DNA of 64,000 nt from UBA3700 sp963592135 (lineage in GTDB: Bacteria > Bacillota > Clostridia > Christensenellales > UBA3700), in assembly GCA_963592135.1 (NCBI GenBank), contig CAVAVP010000035.1, positions 1 through 64,000 of the forward strand. The letters are read 5' to 3'. The notes below the pieces were generated by a model that made no database searches, was not told the origin of the DNA, and saw nothing but the letters and a program-made list of their open reading frames with translations. How positions within the stretch are numbered: the first letter of the stretch is position 1; each line of letters starts with the position of its first letter. Shown in pieces: positions 33,669 through 42,959 of the stretch. The translations under genes and the position numbers were made by a program.

Positions 33669-34883
33669 TTAAACCTCCTTTATAAATTTGTTGATTAAAT
33701 CTTCACTGTTTTCATAGTATATGCCGCTAAGTTTTGCAGTATTTTCATTGTAAGTGTTTGTTATACCTTTAATTTCATGGTTAGATCTATAGATTATGTA
33801 AGGAATAGGGTCACTTACATGTGTTCTAAGAGCAATAGGTGTTGGATGATCGGGAGCAATTAAAATACTATAATCTACACCCATTTTATTTAATTCATCT
33901 ACAACATATTTAACAACTATGGAATCAATTTGTTCAATAGAGAAAATCTTATGTTTTAAATCGCCTTGATGTCCACACTCATCAGGTGCTTCCATGTGAA
34001 TATAAACATAATCGTTTCCATTTTTTAGAGCATTAATTGCAGCCTTTGCTTTTCCTATAAAATTGGTTTCATAAGTGCCGGTAACGTTTTCGACTTCTAC
34101 TACATTCATCTTAGCACCGATGCCAATTCCTTTTAACAAATCAACAGCACTTATTACAGCGCCTTTTATTCCCCATTTTTTAGAGAATTCTTCAAGTTTA
34201 GGTTTTGTTCCTTCTCCCCAAAGCCAAATGCTATTTGCTGGATTTTTGCCTTGAGCTATTCTTTGTTTATTTATAGGATGATCTTTTAAGATATTATATG
34301 AGGCCTTTATTAAAGCTTTCATTTCATCTCCATACAAGCCTTTTGGTAAATAATTTCCGACAACTTTTCCTGAGATATCATGAGGTGGAGTTAAGTCGGT
34401 GCCTATTTTTGCGTGATGTTTAACTAAACAATGCCTATAACTAACTCCGCTATAAAAAGCAATATTATCTGTTCCAAACTTGCTTTGAACATAAGATATT
34501 AATTCTTCAGCTTCTTGAGTTGAAATTTCACCGGCAGAGTAATCTACCATGGTTTTTTCTTCATATTTTTCTTCGTCCGAAACAGTAACAAGATTGCAAC
34601 GCATAGCAATATCGTCATTTGCTAAATCAATTCCTATAGACAAAGCTTCAAGTGGGCTTCTTCCTGAATAACAATCTTTTGTTCTATATCCCATCATCGA
34701 GAGATTTGCGACATCGCTTCCTGGTTTAAATCCATCTGGAACAGTTTTAACAAGTCCTATTTCTCCTTTTGCACAAAGAGCATCGATATTAGGCTTATTT
34801 GCAACCATTAAAGGTGTTTTGTTGCCTATTGATTCAATTGGATAATCAGCCATTCCGTCGCCAAGTATAACTACATATTTCAT
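33669..34883 (-). CDS. apgM: Cofactor-independent phosphoglycerate mutase, archaeal type (ApgM)
   Basis: A 404-residue enzyme of the alkaline-phosphatase superfamily interconverting 3- and 2-phosphoglycerate. LGDGMADYP at the N-terminus binds metal, and PGSDVANLSMMGY contains the phosphorylated Ser (SDVAN). YIHMEAPDECGHQGD and LIAPDHPTP supply the remaining metal ligands. The start at 34883 is preferred over the ATG at 34895 because GGAG lies six bases before it and the protein then starts MKYVVILGDG. A strong promoter lies just upstream. Some clostridial ApgM relatives are annotated as phosphonopyruvate decarboxylase-like, but the motifs favour ApgM. Confidence 0.92.
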   Translation of the reverse strand: MKYVVILGDGMADYPIESIGNKTPLMVANKPNIDALCAKGEIGLVKTVPDGFKPGSDVANLSMMGYRTKDCYSGRSPLEALSIGIDLANDDIAMRCNLVTVSDEEKYEEKTMVDYSAGEISTQEAEELISYVQSKFGTDNIAFYSGVSYRHCLVKHHAKIGTDLTPPHDISGKVVGNYLPKGLYGDEMKALIKASYNILKDHPINKQRIAQGKNPANSIWLWGEGTKPKLEEFSKKWGIKGAVISAVDLLKGIGIGAKMNVVEVENVTGTYETNFIGKAKAAINALKNGNDYVYIHMEAPDECGHQGDLKHKIFSIEQIDSIVVKYVVDELNKMGVDYSILIAPDHPTPIALRTHVSDPIPYIIYRSNHEIKGITNTYNENTAKLSGIYYENSEDLINKFIKEV

Positions 34884-34913
34884 ACATTTCTCCATTTTGA
34901 CTTTAATGAATTG

Positions 34914-34942
34914 AGTATAATACTTTTATGTGCCCGTGTCAA
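34914..34942 (-). promoter_or_regulatory. Promoter of apgM and the downstream surface-protein gene
   Basis: On the minus strand TTGACA (34942-34937), a 17-bp spacer and TATACT (34919-34914), a near-consensus sigma-A promoter. Confidence 0.88.
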
Positions 34943-34943
34943 T

Positions 34944-34973
34944 AATTGCGCATACGCATATATGTGCGCAATT
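34944..34973. promoter_or_regulatory. Inverted repeat between divergent promoters
   Basis: AATTGCGCA (34944-34952) and TGCGCAATT (34965-34973) form a perfect 9-bp inverted repeat with a 12-bp spacer. It lies 1 bp from the apgM -35 and 13 bp from the GH2 -35, well placed to be a repressor operator for one or both units. Confidence 0.5.
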
Positions 34974-34986
34974 TAAAAGATGTGTC

Positions 34987-35015
34987 TTGAAATAATAGGT
35001 TAGTTTTGATATGAT
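34987..35015 (+). promoter_or_regulatory. Promoter of the GH2-glpK-symporter operon
   Basis: TTGAAA (34987-34992), a 17-bp spacer and TATGAT (35010-35015). The ATG lies 31 bp on, after AGGGGTG. Confidence 0.7.
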
Positions 35016-35046
35016 AATTTTAGACTTTATTTTAGGGGTGTAATTT

Positions 35047-37437
35047 ATGATAGATATTATTAATTTAAATTTTGATTGGAAATATTTAGAAAATTTTCAA
35101 GAAGGTTATGAAAAAATAGAATTAGAAGAAAAAGAATTTAAAACAGTAAATATTCCACATGCAAATAAGGAAATACCTTACAATAGTTTTGATGAAGAAA
35201 TGTATCAATTTGTTAGTTGCTACAGAAAGCATATAACAATAGATAAAAAGTTAGAAGGCAAGAAACTTATTTTAGAGTTCGAAGCAGTTGCAAATGCCGC
35301 AGATGTTTATATAAATGGAACCTTAGCTTTTTCTCATAAAGGCAGTTATACAGCATTTGGTGGGGATATAACTCCATTTGTGAAGTTTGGGGAAGACAAT
35401 GTTATTGCCGTAAGGGTAGATAGCACGGAAAGAGAAGATATTCCTCCATTTGGAAATGTTGTAGACTATTTAGTTTATGGTGGTATATATAGAGAAGTTT
35501 ATATTTATGTTCACAATGACGAATATATTGAAAATATGCTTTTAACACCACAAAACGTATTAGAAAAGCCAGAGCTTAATGTTCACTTAGATTTTAACAA
35601 AGAAATTAAAAATAATGTAAATGTTGAAATTTTAGATAAAGACGGAAAGTTTGTTGCAAAGAAAACACTAAAGACAGACGGCAAATCATTAGATGAAAAA
35701 TTTGAGATAGAAAATGCAATTTTATGGGATACAGAAAATCCATATTTATACACCGTTAAAGCTTCAATAAAAGATGATGTAAAGGAAGATAGAGTTGGCA
35801 TAAGATCCGTTAAATTTAAAAAGAATGGATTCTTCTTAAACGGAAAGAAGTTAAAAATAAGAGGCTTAAATAGACATCAATCCTATCCATATGTAGGATA
35901 CGCAATGCCAGCATCTGCACAAATAGCTGATGCAGATTTCTTAAAGAAACATCTAGGAGTCAACTTAGCAAGAACATCTCACTATCCAAATTCAAAGCAC
36001 TTCTTAAACAGATGCGATGAAATAGGTCTTTTAGTATTTACTGAAATTCCAGGATGGCAATTTATTTCTCAAAGAGAAGATTGGAGAAAACTTTGTTTGC
36101 AACATGTAAGAGAAATGATTACTCAAGATTATAACCACCCAAGTATTATCCTTTGGGGAGTTAGAATTAATGAAAGTGGTGATGATGATGAACTTTATAC
36201 TAAGACAAATAAGTTGGCTCATTCATTAGACAAGTCAAGACAAACATCAGGTGTTAGATGTATACCACAATCACATTTACTAGAAGATGTTTATTCGTAT
36301 AATGATTTTATTCACTCAGGTGGTAAGATGGCGGTATTACCAAAGTTTATTGTTACAAATCCTAAAAATCCGCTAATTATATCTGAACATAATGGTCATA
36401 TGTTTCCAACAAAAACGTTCGATCATGAAAAGAAGAGACTTGAGCATGCTCTTCGTCATGCAAGAGTAGTAAATGGAGCATATAAATCAAAGGGCCATGC
36501 AGGTGTAATTGGTTGGTGTATGAGTGATTATAATACACATAAGGACTTTGGCTCAGGAGATAAGATTTGTTACCATGGTGTATCTGATATGTTCCGTATA
36601 GATAAAATGGCTGCTAATGTATATAAAATCCAACAAAATAAGGTACCTGTACTTGAAATTTCATCAAATATGGAAATCGGAGATACAGCAGGTGGACAAG
36701 TTGGTGATGTATATATGTTTACAAACTGCGATGAGGTCAAGATGTATAAAAATGGTGAATTAATCAACACTTTTGATATGAAAAAAGAACAAAAGAAAGC
36801 GCCATTTAAATATTTACCAGTTTCTCCAGTTGTGCTTGAAGATGTTATAGGTAATCAAATAGAAAACTCTAAAGAATACAAGTTCACACCAGGCGATGCA
36901 AAGATGTTAAAAAGATCATTACTCGCTGTTAAAAAGTATGGAACAGTAGGTGGTATTATAAGACACCCAATAGCTCTTTTACACTTATTAACAAAGTATC
37001 ATTTGTCTGTAGATTCTGTTACTGCTTTATATGGTAAGTTTGTTACAAGTTGGGGTGGAAAACAAGTATCTTACAAGTTTGAAGGATACATAGACGGCAA
37101 GAAAGTCGCAGAAACCGAAAAGGGAGCGGTATCTGAAACTCAATTATACGTAAAGGCAGATTCAACATCACTTGTTGAGAAAGATACGTATGATGTAACA
37201 AGAATAGAAATAAAAGCATTATCTCAACTTGGAAATGTTTTACCATATGATAATTCAGTGGTTGAGGTTGAAGCTTCAGATGGACTTGAGATAATTGGAC
37301 CTACGAAGATTGCGCTAATTGGTGGACAAAGAGCAGTATGGGTTAAAACTACTGGAAAGAGTATAAAAGCTACGGTTGCATTTAAATCTTCAACACTTGG
37401 TGAAAAGACAATAGAGATTGACGTTAAAAAAATATAA
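35047..37437 (+). CDS. Glycoside hydrolase family 2 beta-galactosidase-type enzyme
   Basis: A 796-residue GH2 enzyme, cytoplasmic by lack of signal peptide. A sugar-binding jelly-roll domain (about 1-160), an Ig-like domain (about 165-265) and a TIM barrel starting FFLNGKKLKIRGLNRHQSYP (about 261) are visible. E376 in LWGVRINES is the likely acid/base and E447 in IISEHNGH the likely nucleophile. A C-terminal region of about 190 residues follows. The sequence is compatible with beta-galactosidase, but other beta-glycosides are possible. It is the first gene of an operon with glycerol kinase and a GPH sugar symporter, hinting at a galactosyl-glycerol substrate. Confidence 0.9.
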   Translation: MIDIINLNFDWKYLENFQEGYEKIELEEKEFKTVNIPHANKEIPYNSFDEEMYQFVSCYRKHITIDKKLEGKKLILEFEAVANAADVYINGTLAFSHKGSYTAFGGDITPFVKFGEDNVIAVRVDSTEREDIPPFGNVVDYLVYGGIYREVYIYVHNDEYIENMLLTPQNVLEKPELNVHLDFNKEIKNNVNVEILDKDGKFVAKKTLKTDGKSLDEKFEIENAILWDTENPYLYTVKASIKDDVKEDRVGIRSVKFKKNGFFLNGKKLKIRGLNRHQSYPYVGYAMPASAQIADADFLKKHLGVNLARTSHYPNSKHFLNRCDEIGLLVFTEIPGWQFISQREDWRKLCLQHVREMITQDYNHPSIILWGVRINESGDDDELYTKTNKLAHSLDKSRQTSGVRCIPQSHLLEDVYSYNDFIHSGGKMAVLPKFIVTNPKNPLIISEHNGHMFPTKTFDHEKKRLEHALRHARVVNGAYKSKGHAGVIGWCMSDYNTHKDFGSGDKICYHGVSDMFRIDKMAANVYKIQQNKVPVLEISSNMEIGDTAGGQVGDVYMFTNCDEVKMYKNGELINTFDMKKEQKKAPFKYLPVSPVVLEDVIGNQIENSKEYKFTPGDAKMLKRSLLAVKKYGTVGGIIRHPIALLHLLTKYHLSVDSVTALYGKFVTSWGGKQVSYKFEGYIDGKKVAETEKGAVSETQLYVKADSTSLVEKDTYDVTRIEIKALSQLGNVLPYDNSVVEVEASDGLEIIGPTKIALIGGQRAVWVKTTGKSIKATVAFKSSTLGEKTIEIDVKKI

Positions 37438-37462
37438 AGGTTAGATAAGGAGATAAGGGGAA

Positions 37463-38947
37463 ATGGAAAGGTATGTAATGGCTTTAGATCAAGGCACAAC
37501 ATCGTCTAGAGCAATCTTATTTAACAAAAATAGAGAAATTGTAAAGGTATCTCAAAAAGAGTTTACTCAAATTTATCCACATGCAGGATGGGTTGAACAT
37601 AATCCTTTAGAGATTTGGGAAACTCAAAAATTTGTAATGTTAGATGTGTTAAATCAAGCTAATGTTGATATTTCTCAAGTAGCCGCAATAGGAATAACAA
37701 ATCAAAGAGAAACAACAATAGTTTGGGATAAAAAAACCGGTAAACCTGTTTATAATGCAATAGTTTGGCAATGTAGAAGAACGGCAGAATATTGTGAACG
37801 ATTAATAAATCAAGGCTATACAGATAAAGTATACGATAAAACTGGCCTTCCAATAGATCCCTATTTTTCAGGAACTAAAATAAAATGGATTTTAGATAAT
37901 GTAAAAGGCGCTAGAGAAAAGGCAGAAAAAGGTGAATTATTATTTGGCACTATAGACACTTATTTAATGTGGCAATTATCTAATGGGCAAATTCATGCAA
38001 CGGATTATACTAATGCTTCAAGAACTATGTTATATAATATCCATGATTTGTGCTGGGACGAGGAGCTTATTAAACTTTTAGATATTCCAAAGAGTATGTT
38101 GCCACAAGTTTGTTCATCAAGTCATTTGTTTGGGTATACTGACGAAAGAGAATTTGGAGCAAAGATTCCGATCTCTGGAGTTGCAGGTGACCAACAGTCC
38201 GCCTTGTTTGGACATTTATGTGTAAAAAAAGGTATGGTTAAAAATACCTATGGAACAGGATGTTTTGCCTTAATGAATACAGGTAGCGAGGCTGTTGTTT
38301 CAAAAAGAGGTTTGATTACAACGCTTGCTGCATCAGAGGAAAATGGTAAGCCACAATATGTAATAGAAGGCTCTGTATTTATAGGTGGATCGGTACTTCA
38401 ATGGCTTAGAGACGAAATGAAATTAATTGAAACAGCAAGGGATGCAGATATTATTGCTGAAAACACACCTGATACTAATGGAGTATATTTAGTTCCTGCC
38501 TTTGTAGGCTTAGGTGCTCCTCATTGGGATTCAAAAGCAAGAGGTACAGTAGTTGGCTTGACAAGAGGTACAAAAAGAGAGCATTTTATTAGAGCAGCAC
38601 TTGAATCCATTGCATATCAGGTATTTGATGTAGTTCATGCTATGGAAAGCGATATGCACACAAAACTAGTAAGCTTAAGTGTAGATGGTGGTGCAAGTAA
38701 ATCTGATGTATTAATGCAATTTCAATCAGATATATTAGATACAAAGGTTGTAAGACCTAAAATTATTGAAACAACAGGGCTAGGAGCAGCGTATCTTGCG
38801 GGACTTAATGTAGGGTTTTGGAAAGATATAACAGAATTGTCTACAATAGAGGCCGCTAAGGAGTTTACTCCAAAAATGAATCCTGAAAGAAGAGATGAAT
38901 TATTGATTGGCTGGGAAGTTGCAATAGCTCATACAAGACATAGATAA
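37463..38947 (+). CDS. glpK: Glycerol kinase
   Basis: A 494-residue FGGY-family kinase making glycerol 3-phosphate. MALDQGTTSSRAILF is the phosphate-1 motif. GWVEHNPLEIWETQ, GITNQRETTIVWDKKTG and YDKTGLPIDPYFSGTK are highly specific for GlpK. IPISGVAGDQQSALFG and NTYGTGCFALMNTG are also canonical. A phosphorylatable His loop of the Firmicute type is not obvious (SSHLFGY). It lies 25 bp after the GH2 gene and overlaps the symporter start by one base (TAATG), so all three are one operon. Confidence 0.97.
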   Translation: MERYVMALDQGTTSSRAILFNKNREIVKVSQKEFTQIYPHAGWVEHNPLEIWETQKFVMLDVLNQANVDISQVAAIGITNQRETTIVWDKKTGKPVYNAIVWQCRRTAEYCERLINQGYTDKVYDKTGLPIDPYFSGTKIKWILDNVKGAREKAEKGELLFGTIDTYLMWQLSNGQIHATDYTNASRTMLYNIHDLCWDEELIKLLDIPKSMLPQVCSSSHLFGYTDEREFGAKIPISGVAGDQQSALFGHLCVKKGMVKNTYGTGCFALMNTGSEAVVSKRGLITTLAASEENGKPQYVIEGSVFIGGSVLQWLRDEMKLIETARDADIIAENTPDTNGVYLVPAFVGLGAPHWDSKARGTVVGLTRGTKREHFIRAALESIAYQVFDVVHAMESDMHTKLVSLSVDGGASKSDVLMQFQSDILDTKVVRPKIIETTGLGAAYLAGLNVGFWKDITELSTIEAAKEFTPKMNPERRDELLIGWEVAIAHTRHR

Positions 38948-40356
38948 TGGAACAAACAAAACTTACATCAAGAGCTAAAAACTCATATATTTTTGCAGCT
39001 GCAGGTCAAGGTGCCATATATGCCATGATTTCTTCTTGGGCATTAAGATTTTTCACAGATGTAGCAGGACTTGAACTTGTATTTGTAACAGCTTTGATGT
39101 GGTTTGCTAAAATTTTAAATGCTTTTGCAGATCCAGTTGTAGGTATAATCGTAGATAAAACAGATTCAAAAAAAGGCAAGATGCGTCCTTATCTAAAGTT
39201 TATGCCTTTTGTAATATCTTTACTTTCAATTTTAATATTTATTGATATAGGAAATGTTCCTCAAGTTTGGAAATGTATTTATTGTGGAGTTATTTATGTA
39301 GCATGGGGAATTGCCTATTCTTTTGCAGATGTTCCATTTTGGGGGCTTCCATGTGTGCTTACAAACGATGGAGAAGAAAGGGATAAATTATTTTCGGTTG
39401 CTAAACTTTTAAATGCAATAGGTGGCGCTATTCCATCAGCTGCTGTAGCTTTGATGATTTCTGATTCAGTTTTAGGACTAGAAAAGGGAATACTATTTAG
39501 TGCCATTGTTATTATAGGAATATCATGCATTCCATTTTCTTTAGTGTATCCAAATACTAGAGAAGTTCCACATCCAAATACTGCAAAAACGAAAACATCT
39601 GTACAAAAAGAGATAAAACTAGTTCTTAAAAATAAAATTTTATTACTAGTTATGTTAAGTGGAATTTTAGGATTTGGAAGGTATTTGATTCAAGCAGCAT
39701 ATACTTATGCCGCATCATACGTTTTCACATACTCATCGGAATTTATAGAAAACTTTAGCCAAGTTATAGGCCTTGCCTTAATAGGAATTGGTATGTTTCC
39801 GACTATGATATTAACACCACGTCTTGTTAAAAAGTTTTCGTATAAGGTTATTATGATTGCAGCAGGACTTATATCTGTTGTTATCTTTGGAGCATTTTAT
39901 ATTGTTGAAATTGTTACAAACTACAACTTCTATTGGGCGCTTGTATTTTTGTTTATAAGTGGTCTGCCACTTGGTATATTAAATATTGTTGTAACATCAG
40001 TTATAGGTGAGTGTATAGATTATTTAGAGTGGAAAGAAAATGTGAGATTAGAGGGCATGATGGCTTCTATGTCAACATTCGTTGCGAAAATAGGTAATGC
40101 AGTATCCGCTGGTTCTATTCCTTTGATTTTAGCAATTTCGGGATACGAAGCAAATATTGATCAAACTGTTAAAACAAAAAATTGTATTTTAGCATTAATT
40201 TCTATTATTCCAGCAGTATCACTGTTTTTATCTACAATTCCTATGTTTTTCTATACTTTTGTAGGAAAGAAAAGAGAGCAAGCGCTTTTAGAGTTAAAAG
40301 AAAGAAGAGAAAAAGCAGAAGAATCCACTACAGAAGAAATGGTTTTAGAAAAATAA
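38947..40356 (+). CDS. Glycoside-pentoside-hexuronide (GPH) family sugar:cation symporter
   Basis: A 469-residue transporter with about 12 membrane helices. FTDVAGLELVFVTALMWFAK and AFADPVVGIIVDKTDSKKGK, then MRPYL, are diagnostic of the MelB/LacS group. It imports a glycoside with Na+ or H+. There is no C-terminal EIIA-like domain; the tail is Glu/Lys-rich. Its start overlaps the glpK stop and lacks a ribosome site, indicating coupling. With GH2 and glycerol kinase it forms a complete uptake-cleavage-phosphorylation route for a galactoside, possibly galactosylglycerol. Confidence 0.9.
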   Translation: MEQTKLTSRAKNSYIFAAAGQGAIYAMISSWALRFFTDVAGLELVFVTALMWFAKILNAFADPVVGIIVDKTDSKKGKMRPYLKFMPFVISLLSILIFIDIGNVPQVWKCIYCGVIYVAWGIAYSFADVPFWGLPCVLTNDGEERDKLFSVAKLLNAIGGAIPSAAVALMISDSVLGLEKGILFSAIVIIGISCIPFSLVYPNTREVPHPNTAKTKTSVQKEIKLVLKNKILLLVMLSGILGFGRYLIQAAYTYAASYVFTYSSEFIENFSQVIGLALIGIGMFPTMILTPRLVKKFSYKVIMIAAGLISVVIFGAFYIVEIVTNYNFYWALVFLFISGLPLGILNIVVTSVIGECIDYLEWKENVRLEGMMASMSTFVAKIGNAVSAGSIPLILAISGYEANIDQTVKTKNCILALISIIPAVSLFLSTIPMFFYTFVGKKREQALLELKERREKAEESTTEEMVLEK

Positions 40357-40736
40357 TATTGAATTTACGGTTTTATTTCATATGAAATTATACGTTCCTT
40401 TTTTTCCTACTTCATTGGCAATATATTTATATGTATGTCTGTTTTTTTAAACAAGACTCAATAAAACATTTTTTCACTTAAAGTTAAGTTTAGTTCTGTT
40501 CTTGTTCATTGTTTTTATCTCCTGAAAATCTTATATTAGGAACAATGTTGATTGATAATAAAGTGAATTATTTATTTGCGTTGAAAGATTAGTTTTACAC
40601 TTAAACGCAATTTAGTTGTTCTTTTGAGTGTTGTAATTAATTTCAATTAAGTGTCAATTTAAATTAAATTTTGCATATTGACTTTTTGTAAATGTTTGTA
40701 TAAAATAAGATTGCGGGGACATAATGAGGTATTTTT
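40357..40736. other. Intergenic region with promoter of the DegV gene
   Basis: No gene is visible. The stretch 40589-40621 (TTAGTTTTACACTTAAACGC and following bases) resembles a stretch at 53486-53518, suggesting a degenerate dispersed repeat. A promoter for the next gene is TTGACT (40678-40683), a 17-bp spacer and TAAAAT (40701-40706). A second ATG at 40723 is out of frame with degV and opens nothing useful. Confidence 0.5.
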
Positions 40737-41648
40737 ATGTCTATTTTTATTTTTTCAGATTCAACAGCAGATTTCAATTCTGACTTGTTAAAACAATTTA
40801 AAGATGTTGAGCTTTTACCACTTTCATATTCACTAGATGAAGATGATTATGATGGAATTGAAACGTCAATACCTATTGCAGAGTTTTATAAGAGAGTAGA
40901 AGCTGGAGCAGTTACTAAAACTTCAATGACTTCAACTTATTATATGGAAGAAAGAATGACAGATATTCTTGAAAAAGGTTACGATGTTTTAGTGGATGCT
41001 TTTTCTGGTGGATTATCTAACCAATACGAAGGAACTTTAACAGTTGTTACAAAATTAAAAAAGAAATATCCCGAAAGAAAAATAGAGACTATTGATTCAA
41101 CTCTTGCATCAGCAGGTGAGGCACTACACTTATATAAAGTTTTAAAGAAAAGAGATGAGGGAGTTTCTTTTGAAGAATTAGTTCAATATGCAAAAGAATT
41201 AAGACGCCATATAGCTTCCTATTTTACAGTAACAGATTTAAGACATTTAGCAAGACTAGGAAGATGTTCAATGGTATCAGCTTTTATTGGTTCTATCGTT
41301 AAAATAATGCCAGTATTGTATGTAAATCCACTTGGAAAATTAATTTCATATGGGAAGGTTATATCAAGAAAAAAAGCAATAAAAGCATTATTTGAAAAAA
41401 TGGGAGAAAAAATGGTCCCTATTGAGAAACAAGATAAAGTATTTATTTCACATGCTGCATGCTTGGAAGATGCACAATATCTTGCAAGTTTAGTTAAGGA
41501 AAAATACGGAATAGAAGTTGTTATTTCAGATATATCTCAAGTTATAGGCTCACATACGTCATCAGGTTGTCTAGCATTTTTCTTCGAATGTGAAGACAGA
41601 TTTGATCCAGATGATAAAGCACAATATACCATGGATTATTCAAAATAA
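40737..41648 (+). CDS. DegV family fatty-acid-binding protein
   Basis: A 303-residue DegV protein of the FakB type, which in other Firmicutes presents fatty acids to the kinase FakA. FSDSTADFNSDLL at the N-terminus, KTSMTSTYYMEERM at about 62-75, SGGLSNQYEG near 90, and LRHLARLGRCSMVSAFIG near 163-180 match the fold and the lipid head-group site. GSHTSSGCLAFFF near the C-terminus is also typical. The GAGGT ribosome site precedes the ATG. No FakA gene is in the window. A terminator follows. Confidence 0.92.
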   Translation: MSIFIFSDSTADFNSDLLKQFKDVELLPLSYSLDEDDYDGIETSIPIAEFYKRVEAGAVTKTSMTSTYYMEERMTDILEKGYDVLVDAFSGGLSNQYEGTLTVVTKLKKKYPERKIETIDSTLASAGEALHLYKVLKKRDEGVSFEELVQYAKELRRHIASYFTVTDLRHLARLGRCSMVSAFIGSIVKIMPVLYVNPLGKLISYGKVISRKKAIKALFEKMGEKMVPIEKQDKVFISHAACLEDAQYLASLVKEKYGIEVVISDISQVIGSHTSSGCLAFFFECEDRFDPDDKAQYTMDYSK

Positions 41649-41710
41649 ACTTTATTTATTTTATATATTGAAGAAAATATAACAAATTAACATAGTTTAG
41701 TAAAAAAATA

Positions 41711-41772
41711 CTTAGTCTACAATCTACTTGGCATATTAAAATGGTAGAGAAAATAGACTAAGCGTTTTTTTT
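41711..41772 (+). terminator. Terminator after the DegV gene
   Basis: CTTAGTCTA (41711-41719) pairs with TAGACTAAG (41754-41762), with an inner CTAC/GTAG pair, then eight T residues to 41772. Confidence 0.85.
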
Positions 41773-41787
41773 GATTATTTATTAGAA

Positions 41788-42018
41788 TTAAGATAACCAG
41801 CTACAAAGTTTTCCTTTCAATAGGAAATAGATAATATCTATAATCCATATCCAACCTAAGAAAATACGTACAACGCCAGCTATAATTTTACCTTGCATAA
41901 ATCTTGTAATAAAACCTAGAATCCAACTTGTAAAAGGAATTATAACTAGAATTAAATTAACAAGCCAAGGTAAACTTATTCCTAAATAAATTTTAGAACC
42001 TGAGCTTTTCTTTGCCAT
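41788..42018 (-). CDS. Small membrane protein, hypothetical
   Basis: A 76-residue protein with a short basic N-terminus (MAKKSSGSK) and two to three hydrophobic segments (about 10-35 and 45-68) ending in a charged tail. The pattern GWIWIIDIIYFLLKG loosely recalls TM2-type small membrane proteins. GGAGGT eight bases before the ATG and a TATAAT at 42059-42054 on the minus strand support a real gene. Function unknown. Confidence 0.75.
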   Translation of the reverse strand: MAKKSSGSKIYLGISLPWLVNLILVIIPFTSWILGFITRFMQGKIIAGVVRIFLGWIWIIDIIYFLLKGKLCSWLS

Positions 42019-42059
42019 TGTAATAGACCTCCATTTTTTTTATTATCAAAGTGATTATA

Positions 42060-42340
42060 ACACAAAAAACTATATAAATAAAAACTATTTAAATTTAAGG
42101 TTTTAAAAAGTTAATTTAAAAAGTAAATTCTAGTGAGAACTAATTTATAAAAAAATAATAATCGTCGGATTATGCAAAAAGGGGAATACTTTAAAATTTT
42201 TGAAGAAATACAAAATTCCACTTCCTGATATAAAATTGATTGAGTTTTCAACAATTGATCAATTTAATGATTGGGGGAGATAATTTTGATGGAACTAAGT
42301 TGTCCATAATATTAAACAATTAAAATTCATAAAAATAAAA
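42060..42340. other. Non-coding stretch with a possible nucleotidyltransferase relic
   Basis: Between 42172 and 42282 on the plus strand two adjacent frames read YFKIFEEIQNSTS and YKID, then LIEFSTIDQFNDW before a stop. Joined, they faintly recall the end of a minimal nucleotidyltransferase, but no catalytic motif survives. Otherwise the stretch is AT-rich without clear signals. Confidence 0.3.
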
Positions 42341-42890
42341 CTAAGAGTTAACTCTATTAGATTTTACATCATCTCTCATATTGCTTAATAGATTAAATAT
42401 TTTGTCGGCTGTTATTCTAAGATAGATGTCAGTGTTTGAAATAGGGGGAAGAGTATTATTGCTAGATATAACACTGCGTAAATTATTAGTATAACCAGTT
42501 TTATCTAATGTTTTTGCATCTAAATAACAATAACTATAAATCATATGCAAAATAGCATCATTAGAATAAGAAGGCTGAAGTTTTATATCTTCTTGAATAA
42601 TATAATTCAGAATTTTTAGTATTGCTATAGCAGTTTTTATTATCAAAAGTATATGCGTGTTGTTCATTATTTTCTTTATCATGTTTGAAATTATTTGTAT
42701 CAAAATTTTTATCAATAGCCATTTTGTGTAAATTTTTTACAGCCTTTTCGTTTAATCCGAAGTATTCGCAATAATGTTTATTGTCATAATTTGTGTAATC
42801 TTTATAAAGGTCAAAGATATGATCTAAGCAAAAGTCATATTTATTTTGTATAGCTGCTAGTAATTCTAAATCAATATTATGTTTCTTTTA
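42341..42890 (-). pseudogene. Broken gene of unknown family
   Basis: Two overlapping minus-strand frames join into one protein-like sequence of about 180 residues. The first reads DLELLAAIQNKYDFCLDHIF, LYKDYTNYDNKHYCEYFGLN and KAVKNLHKMAIDKNFD. After a shift near a five-A run it continues NDAILHMIYSYCYLDAKTLD and TDIYLRITADKIFNLL to a stop. No start with a ribosome site is seen, and stops lie close upstream. I recognise no domain. It is probably a relic of an accessory gene. Confidence 0.5.
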
Positions 42891-42897
42891 ATTTTGT

Positions 42898-42927
42898 TTG
42901 ACTATAATTTAGCATAATATGTAAAAT
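42898..42927 (+). promoter_or_regulatory. Promoter of the ABC exporter gene
   Basis: TTGACT (42898-42903), an 18-bp spacer and TAAAAT (42922-42927), then a small GTTAG/CTAAC hairpin (42928-42941) and a GCGGGGG ribosome site. Confidence 0.55.
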
Positions 42928-42959
42928 GTTAGTATTCTAACAAAAGCGGGGGCTTTAGA

